A DNA stretch of 15,540 bases from CAYFUR01 sp964346275 (GCA_964346275.1 CAYFUR010000087.1:1-15540), one strand, 5' to 3'; numbered from the stretch's first letter, positions 7,398 to 14,796 are shown. The notes: generated from the letters alone by a model not told the origin. Made by a program: numbers and translations.

Positions 7398-7480
7398 GGC
7401 GGCAGGCTTCCCCGTGGAGTTCCATGAAGAAAAGCGGGTTTTCGCGATGGAGGCAAGCCAAGACCCCGCCGAGGTAAAGC

Positions 7481-7509
7481 TTGCAAGGATCCGGGCGCGG
7501 CCCGATACT
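7481..7509 (+). promoter_or_regulatory. Possible sigma70-type promoter for the ClC gene
   Basis: TTGCAA (7481-7486) and GATACT (7504-7509) each match four of six consensus bases and are separated by 17 bases. Transcription would begin near 7516, giving a leader of about 35 bases before the ATG at 7551. Found by eye only; this lineage may use a different consensus. Confidence 0.3.
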
Positions 7510-7550
7510 GCCGGGGAATTCTAACCGAGCGCTCCTTATAGACACGCCCC

Positions 7551-9575
7551 ATGGATATTATCCAGGCCCCCGGAACATACGCGCGCCGTTTTTTTCGGTC
7601 CGAGCAAATGATCTCGCTTCTGGTTGCGGCGGGTATTGGTGTCATGGCCGCCGTGGGGGCGCTGATTTTCCGGGCGATGATCCTCGGCACCGAGGTGGCC
7701 TTCTGGCAGGAAGCGGGCCTCACAGTGGAGCACCTCCGCGAGGTGCCCTGGTATGTCAAGCTGCTCCTTCCCGCCATCGGCGGGCTTCTTCTTGCTCCCA
7801 TCGTAGTGAAGCTCGCCCCCGAGGCTCGCGGCAGCGGCATCCCCGAAGTCATCGAATCCACCGCGATGCACGGGGGAATGGTTCCAGCCCGTATCGTCCC
7901 TCTCAAGGCGCTCGCCGCCGCGATCTGCATCGGCAGCGGAGGCAGTGCCGGCCGGGAAGGCCCCATTGTCCATATCGGCGCCGCGATTGGATCGTGGATC
8001 GCCCAGCGCCTGCGCTCTTCCGTGAAACAGATGCGCACCTATGTTGGCTGTGGCGTCGCCGGGGGCATCGCCGCAACCTTCAACACCCCCTTCGCCGGGG
8101 CGCTCTTTGCCGTCGAAGTCGTCCTGGGCGATTTTGGCACCGCCAAGATTTCCCCCATTGTCATTTCCTCGATCATCGCCACCGTCGTCAGCCGTCATTA
8201 CTCCGGCGAGTTCCCCCGCATCGAGGTGCCGGAATTCACCGAGCAGATGAACCTTCTTTCCATCAGTTCCTACCTGCTGCTCGGTGTCGCCGCGGCGGTC
8301 ATCTCCGCCCTCTTTATCAAAATGATGGGATGGGGGTGGAAGGCCGCCGCACGCTGGCCGTTCTCCCTCTACCTGTTGCCGGCCGTGGGCGGCCTGGCTG
8401 TCGGCGTCATCGGGATCTTTCTTCCCCACGTGTTCGGCGTTGGGTACGACACGATCAACATGGTGCTCAGCGGCGAGGTGGGCATCGTGCTCATGGTGAT
8501 GATTCTTTTTGGGAAGCTCATTGCCACGTCCGCTACGCTGACTTCCGGTGGCTCTGGCGGCATCTTTGCCCCTTCTCTTTTCATTGGGGCGATGCTGGGC
8601 GGCATTTTTGGCCAGGTTGTCCATACTGTTGCTCCCGGCCTCTCGATTACTCCCGAGGCATACGCATTGATCGGCATGGGCGCCATGGTCGCCGGCACAA
8701 CCCGCGCCCCGATTTCCGCCATTCTGGTGATTTTCGAACTGACCTACGAATCGGAAGTGATTCTTCCCCTGATGGCGGCCTGCATCCCCAGCGTCATTGT
8801 TTCCGCGGTTATCCACGGTGATTCCATCTATATTGCCAAGCTCACCCACAAGGGCGTGCGCCTTCGCAAGCAAGGCGAACTCAACCTGCTGAAAGGCATG
8901 CAGGTCCGCGACGTCATGCAGTCGCGGGTTCCCTCGGTTCCACCCAACATGCCTCTGATGGACCTGGTGGAAAAGTTTCTCCAGTGCCCGTTTCCCGTCA
9001 TGTGGATGGTCGACAAGTCGGACAGGCTCATCGGCGTGGTGGAATCCCATAACCTCGAAATCGCCATGCTCGAAAAGGATTCCCTCCTGGGGCTCGTCGT
9101 CGCCGAGGATGTCGCCGCGCCGGTGAAAGTCCCGATACGCCCTCTCGATGATCTCTCCTTTGCCATGAAGCTCTTTAACGAAATCGAATATGAAATCCTT
9201 CCCGTGGTGGATCACGAGACGGGCCAGGTTCAGGGCGACCTGCTGCGCAGCGATGTGATCAATGCCTACAATCGCGAGCTGGCCATGCGCGATTCCCTTG
9301 CCGTCGCCGTGGACGCCATTGGGGTTGCGGAGCGCCTGGGCAACGTCGATCTCGGCGGGGGTTATCGCCTGGTGGAGTTCGAAGTCCCCTCCCATCTTGC
9401 GGGGAATACTCTGGCAAAGCTTCACCTGCGCCAGCGCGCCGGGGCCCAGGTGATTCTTGTCCGCCGGGGGCAGAAACGCCTCGTCCCCGACGCGGATACG
9501 GAGCTGAAGCCAGGCGACGTACTCCTCCTTGCCGGAGAAAGCGAGGATATTGAGCAAAAACTCCGCGTGCTCTAA
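7551..9575 (+). CDS. ClC-family anion transporter with CBS pair and RCK_C domain
   Basis: A 674-residue inner-membrane protein. The ClC core (about 20-435) has all three anion-filter motifs: GSGIP (94-98, Ser95), GREGP (134-138, with gating Glu136) and GGIFAP (336-341), plus the pore tyrosine Tyr427 in DSIYIAK. The helix that carries the internal proton glutamate in exchangers reads FAGALFAVEVVLGDF (181-195): the exchanger pair Glu-Glu is Glu189-Val190, so the usual proton-transfer position is valine. Two CBS repeats follow (about 453-505 and 515-573), binding adenine nucleotides in relatives, and then a TrkA_C/RCK_C domain (about 596-674) of the kind that binds small ligands in K+ transporters. 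The protein should move chloride or a similar anion under cytoplasmic ligand control. No good Shine-Dalgarno lies before ATG 7551; Met20 is an alternative start. Single-gene unit, convergent with the SGNH gene. Confidence 0.93.
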   Translation: MDIIQAPGTYARRFFRSEQMISLLVAAGIGVMAAVGALIFRAMILGTEVAFWQEAGLTVEHLREVPWYVKLLLPAIGGLLLAPIVVKLAPEARGSGIPEVIESTAMHGGMVPARIVPLKALAAAICIGSGGSAGREGPIVHIGAAIGSWIAQRLRSSVKQMRTYVGCGVAGGIAATFNTPFAGALFAVEVVLGDFGTAKISPIVISSIIATVVSRHYSGEFPRIEVPEFTEQMNLLSISSYLLLGVAAAVISALFIKMMGWGWKAAARWPFSLYLLPAVGGLAVGVIGIFLPHVFGVGYDTINMVLSGEVGIVLMVMILFGKLIATSATLTSGGSGGIFAPSLFIGAMLGGIFGQVVHTVAPGLSITPEAYALIGMGAMVAGTTRAPISAILVIFELTYESEVILPLMAACIPSVIVSAVIHGDSIYIAKLTHKGVRLRKQGELNLLKGMQVRDVMQSRVPSVPPNMPLMDLVEKFLQCPFPVMWMVDKSDRLIGVVESHNLEIAMLEKDSLLGLVVAEDVAAPVKVPIRPLDDLSFAMKLFNEIEYEILPVVDHETGQVQGDLLRSDVINAYNRELAMRDSLAVAVDAIGVAERLGNVDLGGGYRLVEFEVPSHLAGNTLAKLHLRQRAGAQVILVRRGQKRLVPDADTELKPGDVLLLAGESEDIEQKLRVL

Positions 9576-9617
9576 CGAATGTCTAGACACAAGTGTCTTG
9601 ATCTTGCTCTTCATCCG

Positions 9618-9636
9618 GATTCCCTTTTCGGGAATC
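9618..9636. repeat. Inverted repeat between convergent clc and SGNH genes
   Basis: GATTCCC (9618-9624) and GGGAATC (9630-9636) form a perfect 7-bp stem with a 5-base TTTTC loop, in the 71-base gap between two convergent genes. A second small inverted repeat, AGACAC/GTGTCT, lies about 30 bases to the left. No T-run follows on either strand, so a terminator role is plausible by position only. Confidence 0.4.
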
Positions 9637-9646
9637 AGAGCGACAA

Positions 9647-10936
9647 TCATCCGCCCAGTTCCTCAATCCGCTCCGCCAACTTGTCCAAATCCTCCGCGTC
9701 CGCGCGAATGGTGCGCACGCGGGCAAGCAACTCCTTTGCTTTCGCGAGCTTTTCCGTCCCGGCCCCTTCTTCGCGCAGCCGCGCCAGCGCATCGTAATAT
9801 CGCAGCCGGATTTCGTTTGCCTTATCCGAGGGGGAAAAGCTGTCCAGGCCGGAGCGTTTCAAAATGACGGTTTTTCCCGCCAGCACAACGGGGATCCCCT
9901 TCGAGAGATTGTTCGTGATCCAGCGCGCCGCCGCGCCGTGGCCGGATAGGACAAACCCATCCTCCGGGATTTGGGAATCGTTTCCGCCAAGCCCGGCGAC
10001 CTTGCCGTTGCGCACAACCGCTTCCACGCCCCATTCGTTGGTTCCCGTGCTTTTTCCATATTCCGGCGTATAGACAACAAGCTCGTCTCCGGCGCGGCCG
10101 CCGGGATAATCGCTGGGCCCTTGCGGGTTCACCTTGTCCGCCTCGTATTCTAACCGCCGCAGATCACGCCAGAGCGGCATCAGGTTCCACGCGGCGTCGA
10201 AGATCCTCGACTCGGGCAGCGCCTGTTCCAGGAGTGCCAGGTAGCCGTTCAGGCTGAGGTGGACGCCATCGACGGTATAGGCGGATCGCAGGTTTCCCGC
10301 CTCGTTGGCCATGGGCGTATAGACATCGATAAAGCCAGCACCTTTCTGGCTCGCCAGCTCCGCCAGGCGGCCGTTCAGATCCCGGATGCGCCCGTTGACA
10401 TCCGCCCATTTCCCGCGCACGGGCAGCACGGAAAGGATCACCGTCCGGGCTTCCGGAGCGGCCTTCCGAATCTCCTCCAGCAGAAGGCCATATTCCTTTA
10501 CAAGGTCCTCATTGGTCTTCTCCGTTGCCCAGATCACATCGTTGATGCCCGCCATGATATAGACAGTAGAGGGGGCCAGGGGAACGATGGAGACATCCAC
10601 GCGGTCGCGCATCCCATTGATCGTGTCTCCGCCGATCCCGCGATTGATCACGCCCCCCGCTGGGAATGCCTGGTCCGCGGCAAAGCGTTCCGTGATCGAA
10701 TCGCCCAGCAGAACGGTTCCTCCAGGTTGGCGCCCGGGGTTGTCCTCGAGGATTTCCGCCAGCCGATTCGCATAGTAATCGCCGTGGGCGGCCCGGCCGG
10801 CTTCAATGCGCGTCTGCTCGGGAGTCTTTCCTTCCTCCGAATCCCCGGTCTCCTGGATCTGGGCCGTGGTCTGGCACCCCCAGCCAAGCAATCCGCTGAG
10901 AAGAAAGATTGCCAGAAACATTTTACGAAGCGTCAT
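9647..10936 (-). CDS. SGNH/GDSL hydrolase lipoprotein with extra C-terminal domain
   Basis: A 429-residue predicted lipoprotein. The signal peptide ends LLGWGC with Cys21 as the likely lipidated residue, although Trp at -2 makes the lipobox imperfect. Residues about 70-245 are an SGNH hydrolase: block I VLLGDSITERF with nucleophile Ser80, block II GIGGDT (101-104), block III GIND (130-133, Asn132) and block V DGVHLS with Asp223 and His226. Such enzymes cleave esters, often acetyl groups on glycans or lipids, in the envelope. Residues about 275-362 (GDELVVYTPEYG...GTNEWGVEAVV...IPEDGFVLSGHG) form a separate domain, resembling the module found at the N-terminus of some GHL10-type glycoside hydrolases and near NAGPA-like proteins. 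The tail (about 365-429) is a predicted coiled coil. AAAGGAA eight bases before ATG 10936 supports the start. Single-gene unit divergent from nadC. Confidence 0.85.
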   Translation of the reverse strand: MTLRKMFLAIFLLSGLLGWGCQTTAQIQETGDSEEGKTPEQTRIEAGRAAHGDYYANRLAEILEDNPGRQPGGTVLLGDSITERFAADQAFPAGGVINRGIGGDTINGMRDRVDVSIVPLAPSTVYIMAGINDVIWATEKTNEDLVKEYGLLLEEIRKAAPEARTVILSVLPVRGKWADVNGRIRDLNGRLAELASQKGAGFIDVYTPMANEAGNLRSAYTVDGVHLSLNGYLALLEQALPESRIFDAAWNLMPLWRDLRRLEYEADKVNPQGPSDYPGGRAGDELVVYTPEYGKSTGTNEWGVEAVVRNGKVAGLGGNDSQIPEDGFVLSGHGAAARWITNNLSKGIPVVLAGKTVILKRSGLDSFSPSDKANEIRLRYYDALARLREEGAGTEKLAKAKELLARVRTIRADAEDLDKLAERIEELGG

Positions 10937-11126
10937 GGTGAGTTCCTTTGAGAGATCGCTCCATTGGGGAACGGTCCTGATCGTCCTGTTCCTCTTTATC
11001 CAGGCGCCCGGCCCGGGCGGGGCAACAACGATCACATTCCGGCCAAGATGGCATTGCCAGCGCCCCGCCGCCGCGGGACAATCCCTCCGCCTTCATGGCT
11101 CATTTTTCCCAAGTCGAGGAGGACAC

Positions 11127-12035
11127 ATGGAAAAGCTGCTTGGTGATTCCAAGCTCATGCCCTCTCTCCGCCATCGTGTCATGCTCGCGTTGACGGAGGA
11201 TCTCTCGATCACAGGGGACGTTACCACAAACGCTGTTTTTCCCGAGGCATCACGCGGCGTCGCCCGAATCAAGGCCAAGGGAGAAGGTATTATTTCCGGC
11301 GGTGTCATCGTTCAATTGGTGTTCGAAGAGCTGGGCGGCGTGGAAGTCAGACAGCTCATTGCCGACAAACAGCGCGTCAAGCCGGGCGATGTCGTTTTCG
11401 AGCTGAGCGGGCGCATTCGCTCCATGCTTTCCGGCGAGAGGACCGCCCTCGATTTTCTCATGCACCTTTCCGGAATTGCCACCCTCACGCGCCAGTTTGT
11501 CGATGCCGTGGGAGATCGCATCCAGATTTGCGACACTCGCAAGACCATGCCTCTTTGGCGCGACCTTGAAAAATATGGGGTTCGATGCGGCGGAGGCATC
11601 AATCACCGCATGGGCCTCTATGATATGGTCATGCTCAAAGACACCCACGCGGACGGGGCGGGCTCCCTCAGTGCTGCCATCCAGCGCGTGAAACCTCTTC
11701 AGCCGCGCCTGAAAATCGCGGCGGAGGCCCGCACCCTCGACGAAGTGCGCATGGCCGTCGATGGCGAGGTCGATCTGATCATGCTCGACAATATGTCTGA
11801 CGAGGAACTGCGAGCCGCCGTCGAGCTGATCAATGGCCGCGTCACTACGGAAGTCACCGGCGGCATCACCATCGATCGCGCCGCCCAGCTCGCCGAAGTC
11901 GGCATCGACCGCATTTCCGTCGGCGCCCTGACTCACTCGGTCCGCGCCCTCGACTTCAGCATGAGGCTGGAAATCGATTCGAAAGCTGAACCCAAAGAAG
12001 CCACGCCCGATTATACCCCCACGTGGGATATCTGA
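11127..12035 (+). CDS. nadC: Nicotinate-nucleotide pyrophosphorylase (carboxylating)
   Basis: Quinolinate phosphoribosyltransferase, which converts quinolinate and PRPP to nicotinate mononucleotide, CO2 and pyrophosphate in de novo NAD synthesis. The 302-residue protein has the full family pattern: ALTEDLSITGDVTT near the N-terminus, GIISGG (54-59), SGERTALDFLMHLSGIATLT (102-121), the substrate-binding DTRKT (136-140), the core CGGGINHRMGL (154-164), KDTH (171-174), conserved Glu200, IMLDN (218-222) and ISVGALTHS (263-271). Two segments differ from the commonest form: after DTRKT the sequence is MPLWRDLEKY rather than TPGLR-type, and KDNH is KDTH. ATG 11127 has GAGGAGG at 11116-11122, and a long open frame upstream is not conserved in style. 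The O-methyltransferase gene follows after 14 bases. nadA and nadB are not in the window. Confidence 0.93.
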   Translation: MEKLLGDSKLMPSLRHRVMLALTEDLSITGDVTTNAVFPEASRGVARIKAKGEGIISGGVIVQLVFEELGGVEVRQLIADKQRVKPGDVVFELSGRIRSMLSGERTALDFLMHLSGIATLTRQFVDAVGDRIQICDTRKTMPLWRDLEKYGVRCGGGINHRMGLYDMVMLKDTHADGAGSLSAAIQRVKPLQPRLKIAAEARTLDEVRMAVDGEVDLIMLDNMSDEELRAAVELINGRVTTEVTGGITIDRAAQLAEVGIDRISVGALTHSVRALDFSMRLEIDSKAEPKEATPDYTPTWDI

Positions 12036-12049
12036 CCCCTGGAGTTCCA

Positions 12050-12706
12050 ATGTCCGAAGAAATCTTCCGCCAGCCCGTCGAGGCCTATCTTGCCCGGACG
12101 GCCCTCCAATGTCCTCCGCCTCATCCCGTGCTCGAACGCATGCGCGTCCTGGCCACGGAACGGTCCTTTCCCATCGTCGGCCCCGAAGTCGGGCGCTTCT
12201 TTTTCCAGCTTGCTGCTATGAACCGGCCTCGCCGTGTCCTCGAACTGGGCAGCGGATTTGGTTATTCCGCGCTCTGGTGGCTTCTCGGCTGCTCTGAAAG
12301 CGAAGTCCACCTGACGGATTTCAAGATGGAGAACCTCGAAGAAGCCCGCGCCTTTGGACAAGAGGCCGGCGTGGCGGACCGCATGGTCTTTCACTGCGGC
12401 GGCGCCCTCGACACCGCCCGCGAGTTGTCCGGGCCGTGGGACGTGATCTTCTGCGACATCGACAAGGAGGATTATCCCGCCGCGCTGGATCTTGCTCTCC
12501 AGGTCCAAGAGCCGGGCGCCCTGCTCCTCTACGACAACATGCTCTGGCATGGCCGCGTTGGCGAACCCGAGGATGCCTGGGATGCCCAGACCCGTGCCGT
12601 CGTGGAAACGACGCGGCGGCTTTATGATGATCATCGGTGGATGACCAGCCTGTTGCCCATTCGCGATGGGGTCTTGATGGCGCTTCGTTTGTCGTCGGAG
12701 GGATAA
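12050..12706 (+). CDS. Class I SAM-dependent O-methyltransferase (Methyltransf_3 type)
   Basis: A 218-residue cytoplasmic enzyme of the caffeoyl-CoA/catechol O-methyltransferase-like group (COG4122). Motif I is VLELGSGFGYSALWWL (63-78), the SAM-ribose acidic residue lies in VHLTDFK (86-92), and the metal-binding signature is DVIFCDIDKEDYPAAL (131-146; Asp136/Asp138) with YDNMLWHGRV (161-170; Asp162, Asn163), which together bind the divalent cation and catalytic water. Substrates of bacterial members are mostly unknown small hydroxylated molecules. ATG 12050 has GGAG at 12041-12044, five bases upstream. Only 14 bases separate it from the nadC stop, so it is very probably in the nadC operon, though no reaction linking the two is obvious. 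It ends ten bases before the convergent tRNA-Glu gene. Confidence 0.88.
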   Translation: MSEEIFRQPVEAYLARTALQCPPPHPVLERMRVLATERSFPIVGPEVGRFFFQLAAMNRPRRVLELGSGFGYSALWWLLGCSESEVHLTDFKMENLEEARAFGQEAGVADRMVFHCGGALDTARELSGPWDVIFCDIDKEDYPAALDLALQVQEPGALLLYDNMLWHGRVGEPEDAWDAQTRAVVETTRRLYDDHRWMTSLLPIRDGVLMALRLSSEG

Positions 12707-12715
12707 AAAGAAAAG

Positions 12716-12793
12716 TGGCAGAGCCAACGGGATTTGAACCCGTGTTTCCGCCGTGAAAGGGCGGCGTCCTGGACCTAGCTAGACGATGGCTCC
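12716..12793 (-). tRNA. tRNA-Glu (anticodon TTC), CCA encoded
   Basis: The minus strand folds as a complete cloverleaf of 78 nt including CCA: acceptor GGAGCCA (12793-12787) with TGGCTCT, D-stem GTC/GAC with TAGCTAGGTCCAG loop, anticodon stem CCGCC/GGCGG with loop CTTTCAC (anticodon TTC at 12755-12757), variable AAAC, T-arm ACGGG TTCAAAT CCCGT, discriminator G73 and encoded CCA at 12716-12718. The anticodon arm and discriminator match known bacterial tRNA-Glu. The first acceptor pair is G1-U72 rather than G1-C72. Immediately downstream on the minus strand is ACTTTTCTTTTTATC, a T-rich stretch that could end transcription. Confidence 0.96.
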
Positions 12794-12837
12794 ACCGAAG
12801 GAAAGCGCCGGGATTTTTTCTTCCCGACGGGGCGGTG

Positions 12838-12866
12838 AGTGAACTCAATCGCGGGTGGGCTGTCAA
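12838..12866 (-). promoter_or_regulatory. Possible promoter for tRNA-Glu (proximal)
   Basis: On the minus strand a perfect -35 TTGACA (12866-12861) is followed after 17 bases by TTCACT (12843-12838), a weak -10 matching three of six positions. The transcript would start about 38 bases before the mature tRNA. Confidence 0.35.
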
Positions 12867-12880
12867 GCCCTCTTTCCGCG

Positions 12881-12909
12881 ATTATACGCCCGTAAATCAC
12901 GGTATACAA
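12881..12909 (-). promoter_or_regulatory. Possible promoter for tRNA-Glu (distal)
   Basis: On the minus strand a perfect -10 TATAAT (12886-12881) has TTGTAT (12909-12904) 17 bases upstream, the latter a weak -35. It lies right after the stop codon of the 97-residue protein gene and would read into tRNA-Glu, in tandem with the TTGACA element nearer the tRNA. Confidence 0.4.
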
Positions 12910-13203
12910 TTACTGTGCCGTCTCCGATGTCACGAACTCCAGGTCGTTGTCTTCCCGCCTCGGGTTGTGGTCGTAATACCACAGGTAAACCTTCGTTCCA
13001 TCACCGTTTGTCGTAATCAGGTAGGTGTCGCGGGCGAGGTAGAAGAATGGCTGGGGCTCGTCGGACAAAGCGTGTGCGGGCGTGGCGCCGGTGATTCCGG
13101 TGCGGGCGGATTCGCTCGGGCTAAAGAACAAGGCGGCCGCATTCAGCATCAATGCAAGGCCGAGAAAGATCAGCGCTCCGGTCAGCATGGCATGGCGGTT
13201 CAT
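12910..13203 (-). CDS. Small membrane-anchored protein of unknown function
   Basis: A 97-residue protein I cannot name. The N-terminus is MNRHAML followed by a hydrophobic helix (about 6-27), best read as an uncleaved signal anchor because there is no clear signal-peptidase site; the rest would face the periplasm. Residues about 52-75 (QPFFYLARDTYLITTNGD, then KVYLWYYD) look like two or three beta strands with a Gly-Asp turn. The C-terminus is acidic. AGGAGG lies nine bases before ATG 13203, and I discard the longer start at 13236, which would add 11 residues ahead of the anchor. It lies 83 bases downstream of the thioredoxin-like protein gene in the same direction, so the two may be co-transcribed, and is followed by tRNA-Glu. 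Confidence 0.75.
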   Translation of the reverse strand: MNRHAMLTGALIFLGLALMLNAAALFFSPSESARTGITGATPAHALSDEPQPFFYLARDTYLITTNGDGTKVYLWYYDHNPRREDNDLEFVTSETAQ

Positions 13204-13286
13204 GGGATGGGCCCTCCTGCACCAAGGATACGGCACACTCGCAGAATCCCGCCGGCATCACAAGCTGCTTATGCCGCGGTCGTTTC

Positions 13287-14780
13287 CTACTCCTGGTCCG
13301 GCGAGGGGGGCGGGGTCCGCACCCGGCTCGGGGCCGTCAGGTCGAACACCTGCGAGGCCGACGGCATGCTCCCTTCATGGCGCCTTAAAACCTCGTTGGT
13401 TTCCGGGTCGATCAACAGGTAGGCCGGGGTGGCTTCCACTTCGAAATCCGTGATCAGGCCGCCCGCATCGTCCGGTTCGTAGAAGCCGATCTCTGTTCCC
13501 ATGATCATATAGCGGAAGCCCGAGGTCGCGGCCTGGGCTCGCATCCTCAGATCGGTCTTGCGGTCTCCCGACCCGATAATCACCAGGGCCGGCACATGGC
13601 GGTCGCGCGCGCTGGCCAGTAATTCCTCCGTGCTGCGTTTTGGCAAATCCACCGCCATCTTGCGCAGGTTATTCAGTTCGACGTCCTCCCGCGAAACGGG
13701 CTGGCCGGCGAAGACCTGCGGAAGCACGTGCGCATAGACATCGAGCAGATCCTCCTCCGGCGATTCCGCCATCACCAACAGATGGCTGTTTGCCGGATCG
13801 ATCAGCATCGTCCGCACTTCCGAGGGGGGGAGCGCCAGGTCCATCCAGATCCATTCGGAAAAATAGCCGCCCGTTTTGTCCGTGGCAAACTGCAGGGAAT
13901 GGCTCGTGGGCTGGTCCCCGTCCGCGCCGGAGAGCGGGGCCTCTGGAGCCAGAAACAGGGCCATGCCGTGGGATGCCCCCACAGTTTCCGTCATGCGCCG
14001 GCTCACGGGCATGCCCATGGGATCCCAGTCCTGGAAATTGGGCTTCTGGAATTTGACGCCAATGGGATAGGAGGCTGGCTTGCCCTCTTTCTCTCCGGTG
14101 GTTTCGCCATGGGTGCCGCCCACCTGGAGCAGGTAGTCCGAGGCCATCAGATAGCTTTCTCCCTCCCGCGCATCCGGGGGCTGGGGAATCTCGATCCAGT
14201 CCACATCCTGAGGCGATGCGACGAGGTTCGCTGCCCATCCAACTGTCTCCGAATAGCCTTTGGTATAGCGTTCGGCGAGAAAGAGGGAATAGACGCCGGA
14301 ATTGAGGATCTGGATGAAATCCTGTTCCGCATAGGGCGATGGGATTTTCAATTCCTGCCATTCTTTGCCCAACTCGCCTTTGGCGCTGACACTCGTGCGA
14401 TAGACAACGAGTGCGCCGCCCCTCTTCCCAGCGGCCAGAAAATGCTCTGTAAAGGGATTCACCGCGATCTCCTGGAGAAGAAAGCTCTCGGGCAGCGGGG
14501 GAGCCTGCATGCGCTCGGGTTCCGCGGAGGCGCGATCCTTTCCCAGCGGAAATCGGTAGAAGGCCAGTCCGTCGCTGTTCTGGCGCGTGGCAAACAAACT
14601 TAATTGATAAACGGTAAAGGACCGGCAATCGGCAAGTGGCGGGCCGAATTGCTGGTGCCAGGCCAGCGGGAAATAGTCTCCCTCTGCATAGGAAACAAAG
14701 TCCCTGGTCTCTTGCGCTGGGAGACACGTCGCGAAGGGAACAAGAAACAGCGCTGCCAGAAGGGCAATGCGACCGATCAT
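13287..14780 (-). CDS. Secreted protein with C-terminal thioredoxin-like domain lacking CXXC
   Basis: A 497-residue exported protein of unknown function. Residues 1-22 form a Sec signal peptide ending CLPAQ. Residues about 25-370 are rich in beta-strand-like sequence with repeated mentions of aromatic/Gly turns and could be a propeller-like region, but I see no defined repeat. Residues about 390-470 resemble a thioredoxin fold: VPALVIIGSGDRKTD corresponds to the first strand and active-site loop, and EATPAYLLIDPETNEVLRRHEG to the cis-proline strand and following hairpin (Pro near 452). The loop that should hold CXXC reads GSGDR, so there is no redox disulfide. The Pro-rich C-terminal tail is probably disordered. 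GAGGAAGG lies 11 bases before ATG 14780; the extended frame upstream overlaps the ald promoter region and is discarded. Divergent from ald. Confidence 0.75.
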   Translation of the reverse strand: MIGRIALLAALFLVPFATCLPAQETRDFVSYAEGDYFPLAWHQQFGPPLADCRSFTVYQLSLFATRQNSDGLAFYRFPLGKDRASAEPERMQAPPLPESFLLQEIAVNPFTEHFLAAGKRGGALVVYRTSVSAKGELGKEWQELKIPSPYAEQDFIQILNSGVYSLFLAERYTKGYSETVGWAANLVASPQDVDWIEIPQPPDAREGESYLMASDYLLQVGGTHGETTGEKEGKPASYPIGVKFQKPNFQDWDPMGMPVSRRMTETVGASHGMALFLAPEAPLSGADGDQPTSHSLQFATDKTGGYFSEWIWMDLALPPSEVRTMLIDPANSHLLVMAESPEEDLLDVYAHVLPQVFAGQPVSREDVELNNLRKMAVDLPKRSTEELLASARDRHVPALVIIGSGDRKTDLRMRAQAATSGFRYMIMGTEIGFYEPDDAGGLITDFEVEATPAYLLIDPETNEVLRRHEGSMPSASQVFDLTAPSRVRTPPPSPDQE

Positions 14781-14796
14781 GGAAAAACGCACCTTC

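Noticed and set aside
7536..9650. 704-residue open frame antisense to the ClC gene
   Set aside because: It mirrors the ClC gene exactly, has no domain, is rich in His/Gly/Asp from antisense codon bias and lacks a ribosome binding site. GC-rich genes often leave an open antisense frame.
11005..11019. Perfect CGCCCG/CGGGCG hairpin in the nadC leader, considered as a riboswitch or attenuator
   Set aside because: It is a lone GC stem with a 3-base loop and no T-run; I see no NAD-I or NAD-II riboswitch core. Such stems are frequent in GC-rich DNA.
9647..11035. Longer start (11035) for the SGNH lipoprotein
   Set aside because: The extra 33 residues precede a proper signal peptide, and the ATG at 10936 has a strong AAAGGAA site.
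13253..13276. CGGCAT/ATGCCG inverted repeat between the thioredoxin-like and small-protein genes
   Set aside because: Six-bp stem with a 12-base loop and no T-run on the minus strand; not enough for a terminator call.
621..14405. Recurrent ATAGAC (GTCTAT on the minus strand), for example at 621-626, 10070-10075 and 14400-14405
   Set aside because: Nearly all copies fall in frame inside minus-strand genes as the codon pair GTC TAT (Val-Tyr), so it is codon bias rather than a binding site.
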